Source: Caldilineaceae bacterium
Lineage (GTDB): Bacteria; Chloroflexota; Anaerolineae; Caldilineales; Caldilineaceae
DNA length: 40,256 nucleotides
Assembly: GCA_022821585.1 (NCBI GenBank)
Contig: JAJEDI010000087.1
Span: 1-40,256 of the forward strand
Reading direction: 5' to 3'
Within the stretch, counting starts at the first letter, position 1; each line of letters begins with the position of its first letter. The notes beneath the pieces are model-generated. The model ran no database searches, was not told the DNA's origin, and saw only the letters and a list, made by a program, of their open reading frames with translations. This document shows, one piece after another, positions 15,081 to 23,839 of this stretch. A program made the translations under genes and the position numbers.

Positions 15081-16928
15081 ATGAGCAACTGGTTTCAGAT
15101 CCTGCGCGAGCAGCTGCAACTCCCCAATATCGCCGCAGACGGGACGGCCGTCCCCTTCAGCATCAGCGGCATCGCGCCCGAGGCCTGGCATGTGGCCGGG
15201 ATAGAGAGCGCCGGCAATTCCGAGCACGTTCTGACCGCCCGTACCGGCGACGGCGCCGAAGTCCAGTGGCACATGCGTTTCTTCACCGACACCCGCGCCG
15301 TCGAATGCTGGGGCACGCTCACCAACCGGGGTAGCCGCCCGCTGCGTAATCTCAGCGAATGTCTCACATGGGATCTGGACCTCCTGCTCCAGCCCGCCTT
15401 CGGCGAACCATGGGTCCGCCAGGTGAACGGCGTGCAGTTTCTGGCCAACTTCTTCCCACCCCACGACTTTGCCATCGTCGACCGCCAGCTGCTGAAGACG
15501 CCGCAGGTCTATGCCCCCCTCGCCATCATGGCGGGCGAAGGCGGCCGTCCTTCCGACGGCCATCTGCCCTGCGCCATCATCTGTGAAGAATCTCTCAGCC
15601 ATGGCATTGCGCTCTTTCTCGAATGGTCCGGCCTCTGGCGCATGAGCCTGGCGCAGGAGACACGCGAGGTCAACGACCCCGATACACCCTGGCCGGTGCG
15701 CCTGCAGGCCGGTCTCTGGGGCCTGGCGCTGCATCTGCAGCCGGGCCAGTCACTGCCGCTGCCCCGTGTCCTCCTGACAGCCTTCGCCGGCGACCTCGAA
15801 GACGGCGGCAACGCCCTCCGCCGCCACATCCGCCGCCATGTCATGCCTCCATTGGGCGGCGAGGAGGTCCTGCCCCCTGCCACCTTCAATCACTGGTTCG
15901 CCTTCCATAACGATTACACCGACCAGAGTCTCAGGCCCGCTGTCGACGCCTCCGCCGCGGCTGGCCTCGAGTATTTCTGCGTCGACGGCGGCTGGTTCGC
16001 CGGCGACTTCCGCGACGGCATCGGCAACTGGAGCGAGGGCGATCCCAAAAAATTTCCCAACGGCATCGCCCCCTTCGCCGACTACGTGCGCGCCAAGGGG
16101 CTGAAATACGGCACCTGGTTCGAGCCGGAGTGGGCCAACAAGGACAGCGAAATCTACCGCGACCATCCGGACTGGTTCTGGGAGACGCCCGAGCGACCGC
16201 CGGTCATGCGGCCCGCCTTCCCCTTTCAACACCCCGAATTCGCCCTCATCAACCTGGGCCTGCCCGAGGTGCGCCAGTGGTGGCTGGACCGGATCGTGCG
16301 CGCCTACGAGGAGTGGGGCGTGCGCTGGATTCGCTGGGACTACAACCAGGACCCGCGCTCGAATTGGGAGCAGGGCGTGCCGGTCGGCGAAATCGGCTGG
16401 CGCCAGATCCAGCATGTGCAGGGCCTCTACCAGGTGCTGGACGACATTCTGGAGGCCTGCCCGGAGCTTTTCATCGAACAGTGCGCCAGCGGCGGCCACC
16501 GTATCGAGCTGGGCACCGTGCGCCGCGGCCACAGCTTCTGGATGAACGATCACACCACCCACTCGGCGATTATCCGCGCCCTGCAGCACGGCCTCAACAC
16601 CGTCCTGCCCGGCAACTACGCCAACACCAACATCTGCCAGCAGCGCCATGACTTCACCACCTACGACTACCTATCCCACGCCGCCGGCGGCTTCGGCTAC
16701 AGCGGAAAACTGTGGGAGGCGCCCGCTGCCGATTTCGAGCGCTACCGCGCCGCGGTCGAAGACTACAAAGCCTACCGGGAGCTCCTGCTGGGCGACTACC
16801 GGCGCCCCACCGGCCAGCCGGCCAGCGCCGACGAATACGCCCAGGTGATCTTCAGCGACGGCGGCCGCTCTGTTACAATGGAGTTCAATGCCGATTCTCC
16901 CGGCAGCGCCAGCCTCAGCATGGACTAG
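15081..16928 (+). CDS. Alpha-galactosidase, glycoside hydrolase family 36
   Basis: A 615-residue GH36 enzyme that removes terminal alpha-linked galactose from oligosaccharides. There is no signal peptide, so it acts in the cytoplasm on imported sugars. Residues 1-260 are the N-terminal beta-sandwich domain. The catalytic barrel begins at about 272 with FNHWFAFHNDYT; FCVDGGWF and KYGTWFEPEW follow. The nucleophile is probably D420 in IRWDYNQDP and the acid/base D490 in SFWMNDHTTH, which corresponds to the family's SDDTD-like region. QCASGGHRIELG lies between them. AAGGAG precedes the ATG at good spacing. The protein is shorter than the roughly 700-residue family members, mostly in the C-terminal domain. 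It belongs to the operon with the permeases and binding protein. Confidence 0.88.
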   Translation: MSNWFQILREQLQLPNIAADGTAVPFSISGIAPEAWHVAGIESAGNSEHVLTARTGDGAEVQWHMRFFTDTRAVECWGTLTNRGSRPLRNLSECLTWDLDLLLQPAFGEPWVRQVNGVQFLANFFPPHDFAIVDRQLLKTPQVYAPLAIMAGEGGRPSDGHLPCAIICEESLSHGIALFLEWSGLWRMSLAQETREVNDPDTPWPVRLQAGLWGLALHLQPGQSLPLPRVLLTAFAGDLEDGGNALRRHIRRHVMPPLGGEEVLPPATFNHWFAFHNDYTDQSLRPAVDASAAAGLEYFCVDGGWFAGDFRDGIGNWSEGDPKKFPNGIAPFADYVRAKGLKYGTWFEPEWANKDSEIYRDHPDWFWETPERPPVMRPAFPFQHPEFALINLGLPEVRQWWLDRIVRAYEEWGVRWIRWDYNQDPRSNWEQGVPVGEIGWRQIQHVQGLYQVLDDILEACPELFIEQCASGGHRIELGTVRRGHSFWMNDHTTHSAIIRALQHGLNTVLPGNYANTNICQQRHDFTTYDYLSHAAGGFGYSGKLWEAPAADFERYRAAVEDYKAYRELLLGDYRRPTGQPASADEYAQVIFSDGGRSVTMEFNADSPGSASLSMD

Positions 16929-17033
16929 CGAGGACCGAGAAATCCCGGAAGGGGAAGTCAGTTCCCGGCTTCTCCTCCCGTTTCCTCTTCAGACACACCA
17001 CAATCCATTCACAACCTGTACAGGCAACCGACT

Positions 17034-17789
17034 ATGACATCGACCGCGGCGAACGTAAAGGACAAGATCATCCTCGTCACCGGCGGCGCCCAGGGCATCG
17101 GCGGCGCAGCCGCGCAGCTGTGCGCGCAGCGCGGGGCCGAGGTGATCATTACCGACATCAAGGACGAGACCGGCGAGGCGCTCGCCGCCTCTCTACAGGC
17201 CGAGGGCCACAAAGCCCGCTACGACAGGCTCGACGTGCGCCGCCGCGAGGACGCGCAGCGGGTCTTCGGCCAGGTGAAGGAGCGCCACGGCTGCCTCGAC
17301 GTCCTCATCTGCTCCGCCGGTGTCCTGCGGGGCCCCAATCTGATGCCCGACGCCTTCCCCGTCGACGTCTTCGACGACGTGATCGCGGTCAACGTGCGCG
17401 GCGTCTTCCTCTGCGTAAAGGAGGCCTACCCCCTGCTCAAGGCCAGCGAAAAAGGTGTGATCCTGCTGGTCGGCTCGGGGGCGGGCGTCACCGGCGCCAG
17501 CTCTTCGATCGCCTACGGCACCAGCAAGGGCGCCGTCAATGGCATGGGTATGACGCTCGAAAACCACTTGGCGCCCCAGGGTATCCGCGTCAACGTCGTC
17601 TGTCCCGGCGGCATCGAGACCGAATTGAAACTGCGCCAGATGCGCGAGTCGGCAGAGGCCCAGGGACAGGCCTTCGACCTGGAAGACGCCCGCTCCCGCC
17701 TGGGAGACCCCGAAGGCGTCGGCGAGGCGCTCGCGTTCCTCGCCTCCGACGATGGTCGCTACATACGCCGCAACCTCTTTACACGCTGA
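17034..17789 (+). CDS. Short-chain dehydrogenase/reductase (SDR family)
   Basis: A 251-residue classical SDR, cytoplasmic, NAD(P)-dependent. The cofactor motif TGGAQGIG is at residues 16-23, the ICSAG block (in place of NNAG) at about 91-95, and the catalytic Y161 and K165 in YGTSK. An acidic residue after the second strand (TDIKDE) favours NAD over NADP. The start has only a weak ribosome site. It sits between the GH36 and GH4 genes. A galactose or other sugar dehydrogenase role would fit, but the sequence does not fix the substrate. The protein ends RYIRRNLFTR, the usual SDR C-terminus, so it is full length. Confidence 0.88.
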   Translation: MTSTAANVKDKIILVTGGAQGIGGAAAQLCAQRGAEVIITDIKDETGEALAASLQAEGHKARYDRLDVRRREDAQRVFGQVKERHGCLDVLICSAGVLRGPNLMPDAFPVDVFDDVIAVNVRGVFLCVKEAYPLLKASEKGVILLVGSGAGVTGASSSIAYGTSKGAVNGMGMTLENHLAPQGIRVNVVCPGGIETELKLRQMRESAEAQGQAFDLEDARSRLGDPEGVGEALAFLASDDGRYIRRNLFTR

Positions 17790-17800
17790 CACTTGGCGCA

Positions 17801-17830
17801 GACGAGGAGCAGGGAGGGCCGCTCCTCGTC
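17801..17830 (+). terminator. Hairpin after the SDR gene
   Basis: GACGAGGAGC (17801-17810) pairs perfectly with GCTCCTCGTC (17821-17830) around a 10-nt loop, 11 bases after the SDR stop codon. It lacks a U tract. It may end or reduce the upstream transcript before the separate GH4 promoter region. Confidence 0.45.
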
Positions 17831-17910
17831 GCCCTGTGCCCGTGTCGCCAAGCCCCGGACTGTTGAACAATACCTCCTCGCCAGGACGCCTCTCCTCTGT
17901 GGGGGTTCCC

Positions 17911-18030
17911 TTCAACTGTCGTATAATGGAATGCACTGATTACAGAGCGCACTGTCAGCAACCTGCACTCTTCAATCGTCGTATTTTAGAGTGCACTGAT
18001 AGCAGAGCGCTCTGCCAGAGATCCGCACCC
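17911..18030 (+). promoter_or_regulatory. Two 60-bp tandem units with dyad operators upstream of the GH4 gene
   Basis: The segment 17911-17970 is repeated, diverged, as 17971-18030 with a period of exactly 60 bases; TTCA at 18031 starts a third. Each unit has an AT-rich -10-like box (TATAAT 17922-17927, TATTTT 17982-17987), then TGCACTGAT, then a 14-base dyad. Dyad 2, GCAGAGCGCTCTGC (18002-18015), is perfect. Dyad 1, ACAGAGCGCACTGT (17942-17955), has one mismatched pair. The outermost pair changes from A-T to G-C, keeping symmetry. This is most simply a double operator for a regulator of the glycosidase genes. The remaining bases to 18092 hold the GH4 ribosome site. Confidence 0.6.
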
Positions 18031-18092
18031 TTCAGTGCAATCGCGCAATCCAGGCGCAAGGCAACGCACCGGGCCATAAGGAGAACCATTCC

Positions 18093-19652
18093 ATGCCGAT
18101 AAAAATCGCTATGATCGGGGCCGGCTCGATCGGCTTCACCCGCAAGCTGATGCACGACATTCTCGCCGTGCCCGAGCTGGCCGGCACCCACTTCGCCTTC
18201 ATGGATATCAACGCTGGCAACCTGGAGATGGTGATGCAGCTGGCGCAGCGGGACATCGACGCCAACGAGCTGCCCGCCGTCATCACGCCCACAACCGACC
18301 GCCGCGAAGCCATCACCGGCGCCGACTACGTGATCTCGGTCGTGCGCCAGGGCGGACTCGACGCCTTCCAGCTCGATATCGACATCCCCCTCAAGTACGG
18401 CATCGATCAGTGCGTCGGCGACACCATCTGCGCCGGCGGCATCATGTACGGCCAGCGCACCATCCCCGCCCTGCTCGACGTCTGCGCCGACATCCGCGCC
18501 GTGGCCAAGCCGGATGCCCTCTTCCTCAACTATTCCAATCCGATGGCGATGAACGTCTGGGCCTGCAACCAGTACGGCGGCGTGCGCACGGTCGGTCTCT
18601 GCCACGGTGTGCAGGGCGGTCACTGGCAGATCACCCGCTGCATCGAGGAGTGGGCCAAGCGGGAGGGCCTGATCGCGGCCGCTGAATCGGTGCACCGCGA
18701 CGAGGTCGATATCATCTGCGCCGGCATCAACCACCAGACCTGGTACACCCAGGTCCAGTGGCGGGGCATCGACATGGTGCCGCGCATGCTGGAGCTGTTC
18801 GAGGGCCACCCGGAATACCCCACCACCGAAAAGCTGCGCATCGACATGATCCGCCGCTTCGGCTACTACACCACCGAATCCAACGGCCACGTCAGCGAAT
18901 ATGTACCCTGGTACCGCAAGCGCCCTGACGAGATCAACGACTGGATCGACCTCTCGCGCTGGATCAACGGCGAGACCGGCGGCTACCTGCGCGTCTGCAC
19001 AGAAGGCCGCAACTGGTTCGAGACCGACTTCCCCAACTGGATGAAGCAGGAGCCGCCCACCATCGCGGCGGACAAGCGCAGCGAAGAGCACGGCTCCTAC
19101 ATCATCGAAGGGCTGGAGACGGGACGCCCCTATCGCGGCCACTTCAACATCATCAACCAGGGCCATATCACCAATCTGCCCGACGGCTGCTGCATCGAGA
19201 TCCCCGGGTACGTCGACAAAAACGGCATGAACATGCCCGTCGTCGGCGACCTGCCTCTCGCCTGCGCCGCCACCTGCGCCGCCAGCGTCCAGGTCCAGCG
19301 CATGGCCGTCGAGGCGGCCGTCCACGGCGATGTCATGCTGCTCAAGCAGGCCATGCTGCACGACCCCCTCACCGCGGCTGTCTGCAATCCCGAAGAAATC
19401 TGGCAGATGACCGATGAGATGCTCGTCGCCCAGGCGCGCTGGCTGCCGCAGTACCAGGAGCATGTCCCCGCCGCGCAGGCCCGGCTGGATGAGGCCGAGC
19501 GCAACAATACCCGCTCGCAGTTGCGGGAGAACTGGAAAGGCGCGGCGCGTCTGCACACCAAGAGCGTCGCCGAGATGGCGCAGGACAAAGCCGCGGCCAC
19601 CATGAACGCCGCGGCCGCCGATAAAGGCGAAATGACGAAGGAACCGGCCTGA
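18093..19652 (+). CDS. NAD- and metal-dependent glycosidase, glycoside hydrolase family 4 (MelA/AglA-like)
   Basis: A 519-residue GH4 enzyme. These cytoplasmic glycosidases oxidise the sugar at C3 with bound NAD, eliminate the aglycone, and re-reduce. The NAD site IGAGSIGFTRKL is at residues 8-19. The GDTICAGGIMYGQR block, NYSNPMAMN, and the metal ligands C170 (LCHGVQ) and H214 (GINHQTWY) identify the alpha-galactosidase/alpha-glucosidase branch. AAGGAGA precedes the ATG. The last 60 residues are an Ala/Lys/Glu-rich helix longer than usual. It has its own upstream control region and is followed closely by the PhyH-like gene. Alpha-galactosidase is the likeliest activity because of the GH36 neighbour; glucuronide specificity is possible. 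Confidence 0.88.
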   Translation: MPIKIAMIGAGSIGFTRKLMHDILAVPELAGTHFAFMDINAGNLEMVMQLAQRDIDANELPAVITPTTDRREAITGADYVISVVRQGGLDAFQLDIDIPLKYGIDQCVGDTICAGGIMYGQRTIPALLDVCADIRAVAKPDALFLNYSNPMAMNVWACNQYGGVRTVGLCHGVQGGHWQITRCIEEWAKREGLIAAAESVHRDEVDIICAGINHQTWYTQVQWRGIDMVPRMLELFEGHPEYPTTEKLRIDMIRRFGYYTTESNGHVSEYVPWYRKRPDEINDWIDLSRWINGETGGYLRVCTEGRNWFETDFPNWMKQEPPTIAADKRSEEHGSYIIEGLETGRPYRGHFNIINQGHITNLPDGCCIEIPGYVDKNGMNMPVVGDLPLACAATCAASVQVQRMAVEAAVHGDVMLLKQAMLHDPLTAAVCNPEEIWQMTDEMLVAQARWLPQYQEHVPAAQARLDEAERNNTRSQLRENWKGAARLHTKSVAEMAQDKAAATMNAAAADKGEMTKEPA

Positions 19653-19672
19653 TTCAGAACCAAGGAGTCAAC

Positions 19673-20443
19673 ATGTCAATCCAACTGACGCAGGAGCAGC
19701 TTGACAGCTACCGGCGCAACGGCTATCTGGTCGTCGAAGGACTGCTCGATTCCGATGAAGTCGAGGGGCTGCGCACCCGTATGCGCGAGTATACCCACGG
19801 CGGCCGCTCGCAGGAGCGGATTAGCGTACAGCTCGAACCGCGCGTCCAGCGCGGCGAGCTGCAAGTCGATGAGCCCGGCGACGGCATCCGCAAAATCGAC
19901 GGCCTGGTCGAGTCCGACGATCGTTTCAACGCGCTCGGAAGCAACCGCAACATCATCAGCGTTTTGGAACAGATCATCGGTCCGGACATCAAGATGTTCC
20001 GCAATGCGGTCCTGCTGAAACCGCCCGAAGTCGGCTCGGCCAAGGGCATGCACCAGGATTCACCCTACTGGCCGATCGAACCGATGGACCTCTGCTCCTG
20101 CTGGTTCGCCTTTGACGACGCCACCGCCGAAAACGGCTGCATGGCCGCCATTCCCGGCAGCCACAAGTGGGGGCCGCAGCCCCACATCAACGTCACCGAC
20201 GACTACGTCGTCGATCCCGAGTACTATGACGAGGCCGACATGCAGTTGGCGCCGGTGAAGGCTGGCGGCGGGCTCTTCTTCCACTCGCTCCTGCTCCACT
20301 ACACCGCGCCCAACCGCTCCGACCGCTGGCGCCGCGCCATCGCGCTCTCCTACATGTCGTCGCGTTCCACGTATACCAGGGACGGCGAAGGGCCGGTCTA
20401 CCACCATATCCAGGGCCGGACATTCGACGGCTGCGTCCGTTGA
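19673..20443 (+). CDS. Phytanoyl-CoA dioxygenase (PhyH)-family iron/2-oxoglutarate oxygenase
   Basis: A 256-residue cytoplasmic non-haem iron oxygenase. The N-terminal RRNGYLVVEGLLDSDEV is the family signature. The iron ligands are H127 and D129 (GMHQDSPYW) and a distal His, probably H209 in LLLHYTAPNRSDRWRRA, whose downstream Arg would bind 2-oxoglutarate. All key residues are present, so it should be active. AAGGAG precedes the ATG, 20 bases after the GH4 stop, so the two are cotranscribed. PhyH-like proteins are abundant in some environmental bacteria and few have known substrates; a fatty acyl-CoA need not be the substrate here. A decayed relative lies at 5498-5726. Confidence 0.88.
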   Translation: MSIQLTQEQLDSYRRNGYLVVEGLLDSDEVEGLRTRMREYTHGGRSQERISVQLEPRVQRGELQVDEPGDGIRKIDGLVESDDRFNALGSNRNIISVLEQIIGPDIKMFRNAVLLKPPEVGSAKGMHQDSPYWPIEPMDLCSCWFAFDDATAENGCMAAIPGSHKWGPQPHINVTDDYVVDPEYYDEADMQLAPVKAGGGLFFHSLLLHYTAPNRSDRWRRAIALSYMSSRSTYTRDGEGPVYHHIQGRTFDGCVR

Positions 20444-20508
20444 AAACGGCTGCGGCCACCGTTCAGCTTTTGCATGTGCTTTGGCCGCTCGATTAAGGAG
20501 TGAAATTT

Positions 20509-21246
20509 ATGCAGTATCGTATCGAAGGCACAACTCTGCCGGTCGTCACGGTTACACTTACCCCCGGCCAGCGCATCTACTCATCCTCCGGCGGCATGAG
20601 TTGGATGACGCAGGACGTGGAGATGGACACCAATACCGGCGGCGGTCTGGGTAAGATGTTCAAACGCGCCCTCTCCGGCGAATCCCTCTTTGTCGTCGAC
20701 TACTACGTCGAACGGGGCGAGGGCGAGGTAGCCTTTTCCGCGGAGTTCCCCGGCAAGATCCTCAATCTTGATCTGGCCGACGGTCAGTCGTACATTGTGC
20801 AGAAGGACGCCTTCATGTGCGCCGACAAGAGCGTCGATCTGGACATGCACTTTCGCAAGCGGCTCGGCGCAGGCCTCTTCGGCGGCGAGGGCTTCATACT
20901 GCAGCGCCTGACCGGCCCCGGCCGCGCCTTCGTCAACTTCGACGGCGAGATCCTCGTCAAGGAGCTGCAGGCGGGCGAGCTGCTGCGCGTCGACACCGGC
21001 CACGTGGCCATGTTCGAGCCGACCGTCGATTTCGATGTCGAGATCGTGCGCGGCTTCAAAAACATCCTGCTCGGCGGCGAGGGCCTCTTCCTCGCGACCC
21101 TGCGTGGGCCCGGCAAGGCCTACCTGCAGACCATGCCCATGGACAAACTGGCCCAGAAGATCGCCCAGTACATGCCCCAGGTCGGCGGCAAGGGCGCCAG
21201 CGGCGGCACCAACGTCGATTTTGGTCAGTTGTTCGGGGGGCGCTAG
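20509..21246 (+). CDS. AIM24 / TIGR00266-family protein
   Basis: A 245-residue beta-rich protein of the AIM24 family, whose bacterial members have no established biochemical role. Diagnostic blocks are GQRIYSSSGGMSWM near the start, GGGLGKMFKRALSGESLF, ADGQSYIVQKDAFMCAD, and FVNFDGEILVKELQAGELLRV. The last 25 residues are Gly-rich and end VDFGQLFGGR, a common tail in this family. The ATG at 20509 is preferred because AAGGAG sits eight bases upstream; an in-frame GTG at 20500 overlaps that site. It is the last gene of the plus-strand operon. No transmembrane segment or signal is seen. Confidence 0.88.
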   Translation: MQYRIEGTTLPVVTVTLTPGQRIYSSSGGMSWMTQDVEMDTNTGGGLGKMFKRALSGESLFVVDYYVERGEGEVAFSAEFPGKILNLDLADGQSYIVQKDAFMCADKSVDLDMHFRKRLGAGLFGGEGFILQRLTGPGRAFVNFDGEILVKELQAGELLRVDTGHVAMFEPTVDFDVEIVRGFKNILLGGEGLFLATLRGPGKAYLQTMPMDKLAQKIAQYMPQVGGKGASGGTNVDFGQLFGGR

Positions 21247-21323
21247 TCACTTCTTGACTGCTCGCAACGTAGTGAGAGGGAAAGCAGGAGACACTACAGA
21301 GACGTCAGAGAGTTGAGGTAACT

Positions 21324-21554
21324 GTGTTCACTTGCACGGTCTGTCATGCGCAAGAGTGCCGGAACGAACTGGTAACCGAACTCTTCCAGATCGATGGGCA
21401 ATATGTGCTCGTAGAAAGGATTTCAGCCGTGGTTTGTGCCCGTTGCGGGGAAGAATCTTTCGTCCGCGGCACAACGGAAAAGATTCGTCTTCTGGTTCAT
21501 AGCCGGGCAGAATCCACGAACTCCATTGCCATGCCGGTATTCGAGTTTGCATAG
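21324..21554 (+). CDS. YgiT-type zinc-finger protein (MqsA-N-like), orphan
   Basis: A 76-residue protein with two zinc knuckles, C4-x2-C7 and C38-x2-C41 (VVCARCGEESF), spaced as in the N-terminal domain of YgiT/MqsA-like antitoxins. It begins with GTG preceded by GAGG. In most genomes such short YgiT-type proteins follow a small DUF4258- or RelE-like toxin gene. Here the upstream 77 bases cannot encode one and nothing suitable follows, so it is an orphan or was separated from its partner. There is no C-terminal helix-turn-helix domain. The lower GC of the gene compared with its neighbours hints at separate origin. Confidence 0.65.
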   Translation: MFTCTVCHAQECRNELVTELFQIDGQYVLVERISAVVCARCGEESFVRGTTEKIRLLVHSRAESTNSIAMPVFEFA

Positions 21555-21637
21555 TATAGCGACTATAGGATCTGTGGAGGTTGGCAATCGGGCTTTCTTG
21601 TCCAGAAGGCATCTTGCTGCGGCTATAACCCATTCTC

Positions 21638-23023
21638 TCACAAGTTGCATTCCAGATCAGAAAACTCTATCAGCCCCTCCAATCCCTCCTCCGCAAAGAC
21701 TCGCCGCACGCGCTGCGCCGGATTCTCCCTCCGCTCCAGCCGCTGCCATAAAGGAGCGAGCATGCCCTCCTCGCCGTAACCGCGGCGGGCAAGAGCGGCC
21801 GCGACCAACTCAAGAATGTCGGCCAAAAAATCGGGCACCGGCTCGGGCGCGGCCAGGCCGGCGCGGACTGACTCGTGGTGATACTCTCTCAACCGCGACC
21901 AGGAGGCTGACATAAGTTCGGGATTCCCTCTCTCCTCACCAGCCGGCGCGAGCGCGCTCTGCATGTAATCAGTAATCTCCTCGCGCCCCTCCACCAACCC
22001 CAGATAGAGTGCCGTCGCAGCCATCAGTTCGTCCGGCGGCTGCTGGCAGGCCGGGCGCAGTTCGACCGTGCCGTAGGCCGTGCGCAGACGGGCACTGTGC
22101 CAGATATAGTGATCGTGCAGCAGGAAGGCGTCGAAACAACCAGGCGAGAGATTCGCGCCCTCACTTCCCGCCATTCCAAAATCGGCGCGCAGCACCTCGG
22201 CGAATGGCCGTCCGTCGGGCAGCAAACGCTCTCCTTCGCGGCGGAGCAAGGCGGGCATCCCGCTGAGGCGGGCGACGAAGTCGGTCACGTCGGCGTAGGG
22301 GCTGGCGATCATGCCATGGCGCTCGCCGTAGGGAGAACCGATCATGCGCCCTTCGCGACCGGAACAGTCGCCGGTCAGCGCGCCGGCAACAGCCGGCGAA
22401 TTGGCGCACAGGGCCACCACCACCGGCGCCATCAAGATACCGAAATTGAGAACGCTGACCGCCTCATCGCGGCAGATATCGACGTGGGTCTGGTCGCTGG
22501 CGGTCACGGTATACCAGATCCAGTCGTCGCCCATGATGTCGGCGAGCGCGTGGTAACGCTGTTTGGGCGACAGCAGGGCGCGCGCAGGCGGGCTCAGCGG
22601 CTGCACGCCATACCCCAGCACGCGCCAACCCAGCCGCGCCGCGGCCCGCACCAGCCGCTCCACAGCTGCGCGGAAGGCGCTCTCCAGTTCAAAGAGGGTG
22701 GTGTAGGGACCGACGTTGAGCTCGATCGTACCCTTGCCCACTTCGAGCGCGTAGCTGTAGGCGGCGCCGTCGAGACCGACGATCAGATCGGTGTTGACGG
22801 CATCCTTTTTGACTTTGAGAGGAGAGAGGGATGAACCTTCGCCCGTATCCTCCGCCAGAAGGAGGGGCCACAGCCGGTCGATATCGGCGGCGCGTCCGCT
22901 TTGATCGACGACGGGGAATTCGGCTTCGCGGCCGACCGTGCGGGGACCCTGCAACTGCGTGGGAAAGTGCGCGGCGAAACGGTCGGCCAGGGCCTCGTAT
23001 GCCCGGTGCAGTGAAGGCTCCAC
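21638..23023 (-). CDS. Glutamate-cysteine ligase family 2 (GCS2) enzyme
   Basis: A 461-residue ATP-grasp-like carboxylate-amine ligase, cytoplasmic. The N-terminal GREAEFPVVD (residues 31-40; E33 and E35 bind metal/ATP) and ALEVGKGTIELNVGPYTTL are family signatures. WIWYTVTASDQTHVDI and TVELRPACQQPPDELMA are the core and late active-site blocks. It could make gamma-glutamylcysteine for a thiol such as glutathione or ergothioneine, or join Glu to another amine. It starts with GTG at 23023. That G is the last base of the stop codon of the upstream HAD gene (TAGTG), so translation is coupled. No ribosome site is evident. Confidence 0.8.
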   Translation of the reverse strand: MEPSLHRAYEALADRFAAHFPTQLQGPRTVGREAEFPVVDQSGRAADIDRLWPLLLAEDTGEGSSLSPLKVKKDAVNTDLIVGLDGAAYSYALEVGKGTIELNVGPYTTLFELESAFRAAVERLVRAAARLGWRVLGYGVQPLSPPARALLSPKQRYHALADIMGDDWIWYTVTASDQTHVDICRDEAVSVLNFGILMAPVVVALCANSPAVAGALTGDCSGREGRMIGSPYGERHGMIASPYADVTDFVARLSGMPALLRREGERLLPDGRPFAEVLRADFGMAGSEGANLSPGCFDAFLLHDHYIWHSARLRTAYGTVELRPACQQPPDELMAATALYLGLVEGREEITDYMQSALAPAGEERGNPELMSASWSRLREYHHESVRAGLAAPEPVPDFLADILELVAAALARRGYGEEGMLAPLWQRLERRENPAQRVRRVFAEEGLEGLIEFSDLECNL

Positions 23024-23826
23024 TATACCAAACCGGGTTGGAAGGGCCTGATTGTGGCTGAAAGACGGCGGACGATCGTGGGCAGCGCGGCGTATGTGCG
23101 GCAGACGGCACTGGCCTGCGTCTCGTCGCTGCCGCGGTCTTTGACACCGGTGAAGAGGATGGCGTTCATCCCGATCGACAGGGGACCGATGATGTCGTTG
23201 CTCTCGCGGTCACCGACATGGACGATCTGGTAGGGCGCCGCGCCCAGACCAAGCGCGGCCTGCCGGAAGACGTCGGGCTCCGGTTTGGATGCGCCGATTT
23301 CGTCCGAAAAGAGCATGTAGTTGAAGTAGCGCAGCAGGCCCTGGCGCTGCAGAAGATAGCGCAGCCCGCGGCCGGTTGTGTGGATGGTGTCGGAGATGAT
23401 GCCCAGCTTGTAGTGCAGCGAAAGCTCGTCCAGTGCGGCATGCACGCCCGGCGTAAAGTCCGGTTGGATGCGCACCTCCATCGTTTCGATCTCTCGCACC
23501 AGTTCATCCACCTCGCGCATCAGTCGGGAGAACCGCCCCGGCCCCGGCCGCAATCCGAGAAACTCGTAAGCGTCGTACATGCGCGCGGCGATGCCCGGCG
23601 TATGCAGTTCCTCGTGCCAGGCATGCTGGAAACTCTCGTTGGCGTGCTGATACGCCTGCACCGCCTGCTCGTAGGCGATCTCCGGATGCTTCTGCGTCAC
23701 GTGGCTCGCGAACAGTTCGACGCGCGCATTGGCTTTGCTCGGCAGGCCCAGAGCCTCCCGCTTCGGCTCATCCGAATCGTCGATGGCAATCGTGTCCCAG
23801 AAGTCGAAAGTGATGGCTTCAATCAT
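23023..23826 (-). CDS. HAD-superfamily hydrolase
   Basis: A 267-residue cytoplasmic HAD hydrolase. Motif I is ITFDFWDT with the nucleophile D8; the usual +2 Asp is W10, as in haloacid-dehalogenase-like members, and the usual Gly is D11. Motif II is ISDT, motif III is GASKPEPDVF, and motif IV is HVGDRESNDI. The helical cap lies between residues about 20 and 120. The missing +2 Asp makes an ordinary phosphatase mechanism less certain. It overlaps the GCS2 gene by one base (TAGTG) and follows the aminotransferase at 23852 by 25 bases, so the three may form one operon. Start at ATG 23826, weak ribosome site. Confidence 0.85.
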   Translation of the reverse strand: MIEAITFDFWDTIAIDDSDEPKREALGLPSKANARVELFASHVTQKHPEIAYEQAVQAYQHANESFQHAWHEELHTPGIAARMYDAYEFLGLRPGPGRFSRLMREVDELVREIETMEVRIQPDFTPGVHAALDELSLHYKLGIISDTIHTTGRGLRYLLQRQGLLRYFNYMLFSDEIGASKPEPDVFRQAALGLGAAPYQIVHVGDRESNDIIGPLSIGMNAILFTGVKDRGSDETQASAVCRTYAALPTIVRRLSATIRPFQPGLV

Positions 23827-23839
23827 GACTGCACTGGCC

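Noticed and set aside
16929..17033. Hairpin between the GH36 and SDR genes
   Set aside because: GGGAA-GTCAG-TTCCC gives only five pairs, and longer pairing is interrupted by mismatches. It is much weaker than the other intercistronic hairpins.
17955..19556. A 533-codon open frame on the minus strand opposite the GH4 gene
   Set aside because: It is the antisense mirror of a GH4 gene with clear NAD and metal motifs; high GC keeps stops out of the opposite frame. The translated sequence is Val/Ala/Asp/Gly-rich and has no domain.
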